Positions 24,110 through 31,645 of a stretch of 39,319 bases of DNA are shown here, piece after piece (the stretch's first letter is position 1; each line of letters opens with the position of its first letter). The stretch is taken from NCBI GenBank assembly GCA_002305615.1, contig DBPU01000026.1, positions 1,339-40,657 of the forward strand, written 5' to 3'. Origin of the DNA: Verrucomicrobia bacterium UBA1412 (GTDB lineage Bacteria > Verrucomicrobiota > Verrucomicrobiia > Limisphaerales > UBA1412). Position numbers and translations under genes: made by a program. The notes under the pieces were generated by a model. That model saw nothing but the letters and a program-made list of their open reading frames with translations, made no database searches and was not told where the DNA came from.

Positions 24110-24964
24110 GTGCGAAATACATATATTAGTTGTCTGAGCCTCTTTGCCACCGCTGCCATTTTTTGCTCCGGTACTCTGGCGGAGGATATAGTTTACACCC
24201 CCTACCGGGATGTGGGGTACAAGAAGCCAATGGATTGGCAATGTGCTCAGGGCCTCTGTTGTGACGGCATCTACTATTATTTTGCCGGGCATCACGATAA
24301 AACCAAAGAGAACGCAGATATCCACAAAATCCGTGTTTTTGATAATGTAGAAGTCGCTCTTTTCGAGAAAAAGGGTCCCATGCACAGCGCCGAACTTCTC
24401 TGGTTTAAACCTCACGATACTCTTCTGGGGTGCTCTGGTGGCAATAACCGGAAGCCCTTTGTATGGGAGCTGAATAAGGAAAACGGAAAGACTCTTAATC
24501 AATGGGATTTTGAAGGTTTTGGTGAAAATGGAGGTGCTCTCATCGCTTGGATTAAAGATGAGGATATCTACCTTTTCACTTCCGCTCAGGATGGTGGAAA
24601 AATCGCCTTTACCCGCATCACCTTAATGGAAGGCGGTAAGTTTATCGACCACGGCACCTGGCATTACTCAGAAACCAATCTGGGAGTCCCTCAGGGCTTG
24701 GACTATCGTGATGGCTTCCTCTACTACCTGGCTGATGCAGGGAAAACGGTGAACGATAACCCTCACGCCATCTACAAAATTAAGCTCGAAGACGATCAAC
24801 CAAAAACGGTCTCAGTTCTTGAGGAATATCGAGTAAATATCTCTGTTGAAACGGAAGGTTTCAGCATTGCTCCGAATGGGAGTGTCTACTTTGGAACCGC
24901 TGAAGAAAGGATTTACCAGCTTGATTCCAAGTACGATAAACTGGTGGACTATCGTAAAAAGTAG
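24110..24964 (+). CDS. Secreted protein of unknown function, paralogue B
   Basis: A 284-aa tandem paralogue of the preceding gene. The GTG start at 24110 gives a signal peptide, MRNTYISCLSLFATAAIFC followed by SGTLA, with cleavage likely after TLA; no other start is plausible and no Shine-Dalgarno site is seen. By eye at least half of the mature residues are identical to paralogue A, including YRDVGYKKP, CDGIYYYFAGH, ADIHKIR, WHYSETNLGVPQG, LADAGKTVNDNPH and FGTAEERIY. Some of this identity persists at base level, so the duplication is not ancient. It lacks the extra N-terminal linker of paralogue A. A beta-propeller fold is inferred. It ends the esterase operon; a hairpin follows 11 bases after the stop and is shared with comEC. 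Confidence 0.78.
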   Translation: MRNTYISCLSLFATAAIFCSGTLAEDIVYTPYRDVGYKKPMDWQCAQGLCCDGIYYYFAGHHDKTKENADIHKIRVFDNVEVALFEKKGPMHSAELLWFKPHDTLLGCSGGNNRKPFVWELNKENGKTLNQWDFEGFGENGGALIAWIKDEDIYLFTSAQDGGKIAFTRITLMEGGKFIDHGTWHYSETNLGVPQGLDYRDGFLYYLADAGKTVNDNPHAIYKIKLEDDQPKTVSVLEEYRVNISVETEGFSIAPNGSVYFGTAEERIYQLDSKYDKLVDYRKK

Positions 24965-24975
24965 GAAATATCATC

Positions 24976-25005
24976 GGGAAGGTCAGAACTCATACTGATC
25001 TTCCC
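24976..25005. terminator. Hairpin between convergent esterase operon and comEC
   Basis: An 11-bp stem (24976-24986 with 24995-25005, one G-U pair in the plus-strand RNA) with an eight-base loop. It follows the stop of paralogue B and spans the comEC stop codon. There is no T run on either side, so it is at best a partial or bidirectional terminator or an mRNA 3'-end stabiliser. Confidence 0.45.
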
Positions 25006-27571
25006 CTACAAAAAGAAAGCCACCCTCTTCTTTGATCACAATTTCGATTCCGCCTTCTTCCGAACTCAAGAAAACCTGACGCGGATATTCATCGGAATCG
25101 GTTTTTTTAGGGCGGTTCTTTTCGTGCTGAGTTTCGACGATTAAAAACATGGGTGAACAACGTCTGAGAAATCCAGCCCTAAAAAAATACTCATAAGCCG
25201 GTACGCCACAGACCAGAACATCACAGTCCAAATCCTCCTCTCGATCCATAAGCCGCTGCTGCCCCTCAGGGTCTAAATCTGATACAAAAAGAATCCGCTT
25301 ACCCTCTCGTTGCAAACGCAAAACCAGGGCACCCTGATCCCCTCGGCTAAAATCTCCATCTTCACTGGAGGACGGATGCAACACCTCCAAACACCCTACT
25401 CTCTCGCCTCTATCCAATTTTTTTGGATTCTGTATTTCCACTTCTTCTCCCTTATGAATTCTTTGCATATAGGGAGAGCGTGTTTTCAGGGGGTTAACAT
25501 AAACATCCCCAATTTTTATTTTTTGCGATAAGTGAGCAGCCCCCTTTATGTGCGCCGCATCCCCGTGGGTGAGGATTAGAGCATCCAGAGAGCCGGCCAC
25601 CTGAGCATTTTTCTTTAGATAGGGAATTACGACTCGTTGAATCAGTTTTTCGTCCCCGGTATCAATCAAATAATCTTTCTTGTCTACACCATCCTGCACC
25701 AGGATGGCACTACCCTCACCCGCCGGAAAAACAACTACACTTGTCTGAGGAGAACTTTTTGGCATGAAAACAAAATATACAGCCAGAATAAGCGCATACC
25801 CCAAACTCCAACCCCAGTTTTTCCTCTGAAAAAAGAAACCTCTGAAAAGTCCTATAATACCTAAATAATAAAACACCCAGCTCAAGGGATACCACCCATT
25901 GCCTCTCAAGAAGGCCCCGGGTAATTCCTCTGCAAAACTGCAAATTTTCTCAACAGAATAAAGCAACCACCAGGCAGGTATATTACAGAGCTCTGCAAAG
26001 CCTTCCCAAATAGAACCAAATATCAAAGATGCCAGGGACAAACTTTGAAGTGGAAAAGCCAGAACACAAACAAGCACATTCACAAATAATCCGGCGATGG
26101 GAATTAAATTAAAAAAGTGGATAATCAGAGGTAATGAGCCCGCCCAGCCGGCAAGGGATGCCCAAATATTTGAAAGCACAAAGAGTGCAATGAACTCTTT
26201 CAAACGCATTCTTTTGGTTACTAATGATTCAGGTAGAAAAGGGTCTTTCCCTGCCCATTTCTCTCCATATTTTTCTAAAGTCGGCAAAAGGAGAATCATG
26301 CTGAAAACAACCGAATAGGAAAGTTGAAAGCTAGCCTGGAAAAGCTGGCCTGGTTCCCAACTGAGTAAAAGAAAACACACTGCCCCCAAACAATTTGTCA
26401 GTTGGGAGGGCCGATGGATCATTTTTCCCAGCAGAAATACGCAGATCATCAAGGCGGTCCGGCATACGGGCGGATCTGCACCCGCCACTATTGCAAAGAG
26501 ACAAACTGTAAGCATACTCGCTCCTAGTCGCCAGAAAGCGGAAATATTTAGTAGCGAAAGCAGCCCCATAGTCATTACCGCGACCACACCAACATTGAAG
26601 CCACTAATGGCGAAGAGATGCATCACTCCCGTACGGGTAAACACTTCTTTGAACTCTGAGGGTAACGCTGTGCGCTCACCGACCGTCATCGCCTGGTACA
26701 TGCCTATATAGGGGTCTTTCGGATCGTACCCCACTGAAAGCATTTTGACCCAGTGTCCTCTCAGTGAACCAGCAAACCGACGAATCAGACTGGGTATTCC
26801 TTTTTGATATCCCTTCCAGACCCAATCTTCAGTAGTGGCCGTTTTTAATTCATAATAAATCCTCTGGGATTCCAGGTATTTCCTATAATTAAAACCACCG
26901 GGTGTTTTGGCATCGGAAGGCAAATGGATGACGCCGCGAACCTCTACCAATGCCCCTGCGGTAAAATCCTCATTTAATACTTTGTAACAAGATGCTTTAA
27001 CCGTGCCTGTGGTTTTTTGAAATTCACGCTTTTCGGAGTAATCCCCAGACCAGCAGATTTCATTCAATGCCAGTGATACTCGGCAAATCTCGTTCGTATA
27101 CGCCACTCCCGCCCGTAATACTTTGGAAGATGAAATAGCTGGTCGCTCCAATAACTCTCCCCGCACAGTAACAATCGCGGAAGTTTTCCCCACCATCTGA
27201 GCTCGGATATCCTCTTGAGATTGAATAGCAGTATTCAAACTGTAGGAAACCAAACCCCATGTGAGCCCTGCCAACAGGCAACATACCGGACTAATCCAGG
27301 AGATTCGCGGGGAAAAAATATACCAGATTCTTCCCAATACAGCACCGCAGACTGATAAAAATAAAATAGGCAGGTACAACGTATAGACCTGCCCGATATC
27401 CAGAACATTTGCTGATTTCCATGCGAGTATTATCCCCAGAATTTGGGCTAAACTCACATGAAGAAGTGGGAAGCGTTCAAACTGAAAACAGAGGTAAGAA
27501 ACAAGTGAAGAGCCACTCACACAATTCTTATCCGGAGCTATTTCATTGTGTCTTTCCTGCTCGTCTCCCAT
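24983..27571 (-). CDS. comEC: ComEC/Rec2-family DNA-uptake channel
   Basis: An 862-aa inner-membrane protein of the ComEC/Rec2 family, the channel through which single-stranded DNA enters during natural transformation. In order: N-terminal membrane helices; an OB-like DUF4131 region (about 120-250); the competence domain with MHLFAISGFNVGVVAVM and further helices (about 290-600); and a C-terminal metallo-beta-lactamase-like domain (about 615-862). In that last domain LIDTGD is retained, but the metal motif reads THGDAAH (Asp671, Ala673, His674) where SHxDxDH is usual. The canonical VPHHGS reads VPAYEY (791-795), so metal-dependent nuclease activity is doubtful. The frame is intact. It is the last gene of a long minus-strand series. 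No comEA or other competence gene is in the window. Confidence 0.9.
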   Translation of the reverse strand: MGDEQERHNEIAPDKNCVSGSSLVSYLCFQFERFPLLHVSLAQILGIILAWKSANVLDIGQVYTLYLPILFLSVCGAVLGRIWYIFSPRISWISPVCCLLAGLTWGLVSYSLNTAIQSQEDIRAQMVGKTSAIVTVRGELLERPAISSSKVLRAGVAYTNEICRVSLALNEICWSGDYSEKREFQKTTGTVKASCYKVLNEDFTAGALVEVRGVIHLPSDAKTPGGFNYRKYLESQRIYYELKTATTEDWVWKGYQKGIPSLIRRFAGSLRGHWVKMLSVGYDPKDPYIGMYQAMTVGERTALPSEFKEVFTRTGVMHLFAISGFNVGVVAVMTMGLLSLLNISAFWRLGASMLTVCLFAIVAGADPPVCRTALMICVFLLGKMIHRPSQLTNCLGAVCFLLLSWEPGQLFQASFQLSYSVVFSMILLLPTLEKYGEKWAGKDPFLPESLVTKRMRLKEFIALFVLSNIWASLAGWAGSLPLIIHFFNLIPIAGLFVNVLVCVLAFPLQSLSLASLIFGSIWEGFAELCNIPAWWLLYSVEKICSFAEELPGAFLRGNGWYPLSWVFYYLGIIGLFRGFFFQRKNWGWSLGYALILAVYFVFMPKSSPQTSVVVFPAGEGSAILVQDGVDKKDYLIDTGDEKLIQRVVIPYLKKNAQVAGSLDALILTHGDAAHIKGAAHLSQKIKIGDVYVNPLKTRSPYMQRIHKGEEVEIQNPKKLDRGERVGCLEVLHPSSSEDGDFSRGDQGALVLRLQREGKRILFVSDLDPEGQQRLMDREEDLDCDVLVCGVPAYEYFFRAGFLRRCSPMFLIVETQHEKNRPKKTDSDEYPRQVFLSSEEGGIEIVIKEEGGFLFVGEDQYEF

Positions 27572-27589
27572 CTCCTTATTCGCTCTATT

Positions 27590-28141
27590 TTAGCTTTTCA
27601 TTTCCATCTGGGAGGCTTTTGACCATCGAATCATTTGAGGAGCCCCCGATTCCGACGATTTAGAGGATTTACTTTCTAAAACTCCTCTCTTGAAATAACT
27701 CAAAACCCACATGGCACTTAATCCCATTAAAACCCCAAAAGAATCAATCATCACATCCACGTGGCTGCCATGACGCTGAGATGAGAAGGATTGATGAAAT
27801 TCATCGCTTATCGCGTACCCCACACAAATGAGAAAAGTTAATAGCGCCATGCGGAAAGACCAAATGCGCTTCCAACCGACCAAACCGGAACGCAAAAAGC
27901 CATAAAAGACCAGTGCCGCCAAAATTCCGTACTCAGTTACATGACAAGCCTTCCTGAGTAAAAAAATAGTCTTTGCCAGCTGCTCCCAGGAGAGAGTGGG
28001 GAAATTTTCATGCAGAAACGTCATGACACGAAGGCTGGTTGCCTTGCCCCCTACATCATCTGTGCTGCCCCAAAAAATAAGGGCACACCAAATAACGGCA
28101 GGCAACCACCCTTTGATCTGTGCATAGAAAAAACGTTTCAT
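27590..28141 (-). CDS. VanZ-like family membrane protein
   Basis: A 183-aa membrane protein of the VanZ-like family, from the ATG at 28141 (a TTG at 28150 is the longer alternative). It has about four transmembrane segments. The family signature region is seen as ACHVTEYGILAALVFYGFL, then CVGYAISDEFHQSFSSQRHGSHVDVMIDSFGVLMG, with the conserved DE-HQ-F...R....DV..D..G pattern. VanZ of enterococci gives teicoplanin resistance, but most family members have no known role; resistance should not be inferred here. It lies 17 bases downstream of the flavoprotein gene and 18 bases before comEC. Confidence 0.82.
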   Translation of the reverse strand: MKRFFYAQIKGWLPAVIWCALIFWGSTDDVGGKATSLRVMTFLHENFPTLSWEQLAKTIFLLRKACHVTEYGILAALVFYGFLRSGLVGWKRIWSFRMALLTFLICVGYAISDEFHQSFSSQRHGSHVDVMIDSFGVLMGLSAMWVLSYFKRGVLESKSSKSSESGAPQMIRWSKASQMEMKS

Positions 28142-28158
28142 TTTGAGCAACTCAGAGA

Positions 28159-30000
28159 TCAGTTCTCAGCGGAGTGGAGCCCTCCGGATCCGGCATTGAA
28201 CGTCAGATGCGGGCAAGTCCAGGAACAAGCGCCACAATGAATGCACTTTTCCCGGTCAAAGGCCGGCAGTCCCGATTCCCCAGGGTAAATCGCCTGCCCC
28301 GAGCAAATCTCAATGCACGCTTTGGAATCACACGCCCTGCAAATCTCTTCGCTTTCAAACACGACATGATTGGAATAACCCGAGGCTGCTTGGACTTTTC
28401 CACCCAAGAGCAAAGCATCCTGATGAGAGATAAGCAGCTTCCCATCATATTCAATCGGAGGCCATCCCGTTTTTTCCATCAACACATCATTTGAATAAAC
28501 ACCCTTAGCGGCACAATCCTTGCGTATCTGCTCCACCTCTTCAGGCGTCAGCTTCCCTTTGAAATATTTAGACACCTTGGGTAACCGATCCCAGGTTTTC
28601 TCGTGAGTCCCCGGAATATGGAATATACCTCTGGAAAAACCGGTCAGAGCCATACCCAGGAGCCCAGATATCATTCCACGATGGAATCCATCTCTGGACT
28701 TCTCAGCAACGCGTGACTCCGAATCTCTGTGGCTTGCCCGGCGGCGCTTTAAATAGGTAGCTTCAAGATTCTTGCGGGTAAACTCTTTGCCTTCTTTCAT
28801 CAGCTCAGCAACCGCCTCGCCCAGATGAGTCCCCGTTTCCCAGGCTTCATCCACTCCGGAACCTGTCAGCACATTAGTAGAGCCGCTTCCCTCTCCAATT
28901 CGGGCAAATCCATCTCCAACCAAATAGGGTTCTCCCCGGCGGCCGGATTCCTGAAGCGTTTTTGCACCCCAGGACCGCAGAGTAGAGCCTTTAAGATACT
29001 GCCATAAATAAGGATGTTGCATCCAATACTGCATGTAGCGATAAGCAGCGCGAACCGGATTATCCAGCCAGGTTGGAACAAAAATTCCGAGAGAAGCCAC
29101 CTTTTCCGGATGCACGTACATAAAGCCAAAAATTTCCGGCTCCGGATACCCGAACGTATGAAAAACCATTCCCGGTTTGAGCGGCGTATCTTCAGGTAAA
29201 TTCACCACCATTTTCATGCCAATGGCATAATCGTTTTGCTCATGACCTTCGGGCAATCCGATGGCTTCATTTAACTGCCTGCCGACAGCTCCAACGGGAC
29301 CATCGCCGATCACCGTCAAAGCAGCCTCCACCTCCATGCCGGGCATGAATCCATCAGCGGGTTTGCCTCTCAAATCCACTCCCTGATCTACCAACTGGAC
29401 TCCAACAACTTTGCCATCTTTCAGAATCGCCTTTTCCACGGGAGTCCCGGGCCAGATTTGGATAAATCCGCTTCCCATTACCTGAGCCGAAACCCATTGG
29501 TTAAATTGCCCGATGGATAGGGTTAATCCCCCATCCTTTCGCAAAAAAGGAGGAATCCAGGGCAGCGCAAAAGCATAGTTCTGATACCAGGGCAAAACCG
29601 CCTTGAAGGTTTTCAGAAACACATCTCCAAGTCTAAAAAGGCGGGAGCGCCGACTGGCACCGTGCGGATCGAGCAGATATAACATCTTTTCCTCCGTCAC
29701 TTCAGCAATCATCGGTATCTGGGAAAGCTCCTCATTGGAAAAGCTCTCACGTATTGACCTTGCGTCCGAAACTACTCCCGAAACACCTGCAGACGTGTCA
29801 TCCGCACGTTCGTAGCAAATCACCTGAGGGGGCATTCCCGGGGCAACTTTGCTCTCCAAAGCCGGGGTGCCATCCTCATTTAGCATTCGCTTGTTAAGCG
29901 TGCTCAAAAAGCCGCCCATTGCCGGACCGAAACCGACACAAACAATATCGGCATTCAGCTTCTGGCGTTCCACCTTTTGATCTAATTCCTGGTTTTGCAT
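28159..30000 (-). CDS. ETF-QO-like flavoprotein with C-terminal di-cluster ferredoxin region
   Basis: A 613-aa FAD protein resembling electron-transfer-flavoprotein:quinone oxidoreductase. The N-terminal dinucleotide-binding region is ADIVCVGFGPAMGGFLSTL. A second FAD-linked stretch, ALTVIGDGPVGAVGRQL, and YLVGDGFARIGEGSGSTNVLTGSGVDEA follow, the latter close to the FAD ribityl-binding motif of the GR2/FixC group. The C-terminus carries eight cysteines in two sets: Cys554/557/562/566 (Cx2Cx4Cx3C) and Cys586/589/592/596 (Cx2Cx2Cx3CP), whereas usual ETF-QO has a single 4Fe-4S set. Membrane association is likely but no clear transmembrane helix is seen. No etfAB genes lie nearby. Its start lies inside the 3' end of parA (19-base overlap). 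Electron acceptor and donor are unknown. Confidence 0.8.
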   Translation of the reverse strand: MQNQELDQKVERQKLNADIVCVGFGPAMGGFLSTLNKRMLNEDGTPALESKVAPGMPPQVICYERADDTSAGVSGVVSDARSIRESFSNEELSQIPMIAEVTEEKMLYLLDPHGASRRSRLFRLGDVFLKTFKAVLPWYQNYAFALPWIPPFLRKDGGLTLSIGQFNQWVSAQVMGSGFIQIWPGTPVEKAILKDGKVVGVQLVDQGVDLRGKPADGFMPGMEVEAALTVIGDGPVGAVGRQLNEAIGLPEGHEQNDYAIGMKMVVNLPEDTPLKPGMVFHTFGYPEPEIFGFMYVHPEKVASLGIFVPTWLDNPVRAAYRYMQYWMQHPYLWQYLKGSTLRSWGAKTLQESGRRGEPYLVGDGFARIGEGSGSTNVLTGSGVDEAWETGTHLGEAVAELMKEGKEFTRKNLEATYLKRRRASHRDSESRVAEKSRDGFHRGMISGLLGMALTGFSRGIFHIPGTHEKTWDRLPKVSKYFKGKLTPEEVEQIRKDCAAKGVYSNDVLMEKTGWPPIEYDGKLLISHQDALLLGGKVQAASGYSNHVVFESEEICRACDSKACIEICSGQAIYPGESGLPAFDREKCIHCGACSWTCPHLTFNAGSGGLHSAEN

Positions 30001-30782
30001 TTTTTAATTTTTAGTTTAGACAGCACTTCTTCAGCCAACACGCTGTATGCAGAGGTCCCCGCACTGTAGGCATCATAATACATCACCGGCTTCCCAAAAC
30101 TGGGGGCTTCTGCCAGACGGACGGCGCGCGGGATCAACGTCTCAAAAACCTTTTCTCCAAAATATTCGCGCACATCCGCTACCACCTGTTGTGAAAGCCG
30201 AGTCCGCCCATCAAACATTGTCATCAGCACTCCCAAAAGCTCCAGCTTACAGCTCTCCTCGCTCTCGCAGATCTGATTGTAAATCCGCATAATCATGGAG
30301 ACACCTTCCAGTGCATAGTACTCGCACTGAAGAGGAATGAGCAGCCAGCGGGCTGCGACGAAAGCGTTGAGCGTAAGCACCGAAAGAGAAGGCGGACAAT
30401 CAATCACGACAATGTCGAAATCTCTTTGGGTCAACACTGGCTCCAGAGCATCCTTAAGCCGAGTTAGGTGATTCCCGGGCAAGCGGGGAAACTCAATATC
30501 CGCCCCACACAAATCCAAGCCTCCCGGAATCAACCAAAGGTCCTTCCAGGGAGTTTCGACTATCAAATCAACTAATTTTTCTTCTCCCAATAAAGCCGGA
30601 TAGGAGTTTTTGCCTTCAATCTTCTCCACTCCCACTCCGCTCGTGGCATTGGCCTGAGGGTCCAAATCCAGAAGCAAGGTTTTCTTGCCGATAGCCGCTA
30701 AAGCTGCTGCAAGGTTGACAGAGGTAGTCGTTTTGCCAACCCCCCCCTTTTGATTAGCAATCGCAATAACAATAGCAGACAT
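29982..30782 (-). CDS. parA: ParA/Soj-family chromosome-partitioning ATPase
   Basis: A 266-aa ParA-type ATPase. The deviant Walker A motif is NQKGGVGKTTTSVNLA with the signature Lys12 and Lys17. A' and B regions follow as LLLDLDPQANATSGVG and FDIVVIDCPPSLSVLTLNA. The later LGVLMTMFDGRTRLSQQV and TLIPRAVRLAEAPSFGKPVMYYDAYSAG are typical of chromosomal Soj proteins. The ATG at 30782 has an AAAGGTG ribosome-binding site five bases upstream, one of the few clear ones here. parB is not next to it: the gene lies between a WalJ-like hydrolase and the ETF-QO-like gene, which it overlaps by 19 bases. Chromosome segregation with a distant ParB is the default role. Confidence 0.92.
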   Translation of the reverse strand: MSAIVIAIANQKGGVGKTTTSVNLAAALAAIGKKTLLLDLDPQANATSGVGVEKIEGKNSYPALLGEEKLVDLIVETPWKDLWLIPGGLDLCGADIEFPRLPGNHLTRLKDALEPVLTQRDFDIVVIDCPPSLSVLTLNAFVAARWLLIPLQCEYYALEGVSMIMRIYNQICESEESCKLELLGVLMTMFDGRTRLSQQVVADVREYFGEKVFETLIPRAVRLAEAPSFGKPVMYYDAYSAGTSAYSVLAEEVLSKLKIKKCKTRN

Positions 30783-30816
30783 CGTTTCACCTTTGTTGTT
30801 TCATTTATAAATATTT

Positions 30817-31620
30817 TTAGGCACTAAAGCCTTCAGGCAATATCCTTGTGATAGATTCTTGCGAGGAAACGCGGACACAGACATCCTTGTCTCCAACAGC
30901 CTGATTCACTTGATTCAACGCAATCTCAGGGCGATTGCAATCCTGACTCAAGTGTCCCAATACCAGCTCTTTAAGTCCAGTAGAAACAATCTCCTCCAGC
31001 AAACGGGCTGAGTCCTCATTGGATAAATGGCCGGAACTACTCAGAATCCGCTGCTTCAATGCCCAGGTACGAGAGGATTCTCTCAAAAGAGTAATATCAT
31101 GGTTGGCTTCAAATAGAAGCCCATATACTCCCTTTAACCTCTCTCTAACCAAAGAAGTGACTTTACCCAAATCCGTCACATGCCCCAACCGGACTTTCCC
31201 TACTTGAAAGGAGAAGCCGACCGGATCGCTCGTATCGTGAGGAACTTGAAACGTGTTGACCTCAATATTGCCGATCTCAAACGTATCTCCCGTCGCAAAA
31301 ATCTTAAATTCCGGTATTTGCTTCGGCTGAGAACCTTGCTGCCAAATAGCGCGCATATCCTTTTGAGTAAGCTGATTTGAGTAGACCGGGACCTTGTAAA
31401 GCTGACAAAAACGGCTTACTCCGCAGATGTGATCTGAATGACTGTGAGTAATCAGGATGCCACTCACACGCTCCGGGTCTTTACCCGCAGCCTCAATGCG
31501 TTTCTGCAATTGTTTACAGGAAAACCCGCCATCCACCAGGAGGCACGTATCACCATACTCCAGCCATGTGCAATTACCCCTGGAGCCGCTGCCTAAATTT
31601 ATAAACTCGACAGGCTTCAA
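30817..31620 (-). CDS. WalJ/YycJ-like metallo-beta-lactamase-fold hydrolase
   Basis: A 267-aa cytoplasmic metallo-beta-lactamase-fold protein of the YycJ/WalJ type. The N-terminus INLGSGSRGNCTWLEYGDTCLLVDGGFSCKQL is characteristic. The metal-binding HxHxDH motif is intact as THSHSDHICGV. Later histidines occur in QVPHDTSDPVGF and GHVTDLG, and near the C-terminus in LEANHD-like (FEANHDITLL), SSGHLSNEDSA and LGHLSQD. Family members are thought to be DNA nucleases; in Bacillus subtilis WalJ has been linked to mismatch repair, but the role here is inferred. The start is a TTG with AGGA five bases upstream. It lies 26 bases after the RNase E/G gene and 34 bases before parA. Confidence 0.85.
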   Translation of the reverse strand: MKPVEFINLGSGSRGNCTWLEYGDTCLLVDGGFSCKQLQKRIEAAGKDPERVSGILITHSHSDHICGVSRFCQLYKVPVYSNQLTQKDMRAIWQQGSQPKQIPEFKIFATGDTFEIGNIEVNTFQVPHDTSDPVGFSFQVGKVRLGHVTDLGKVTSLVRERLKGVYGLLFEANHDITLLRESSRTWALKQRILSSSGHLSNEDSARLLEEIVSTGLKELVLGHLSQDCNRPEIALNQVNQAVGDKDVCVRVSSQESITRILPEGFSA

Positions 31621-31645
31621 ATTATCCTATGCCTCTCTCCTGTTC

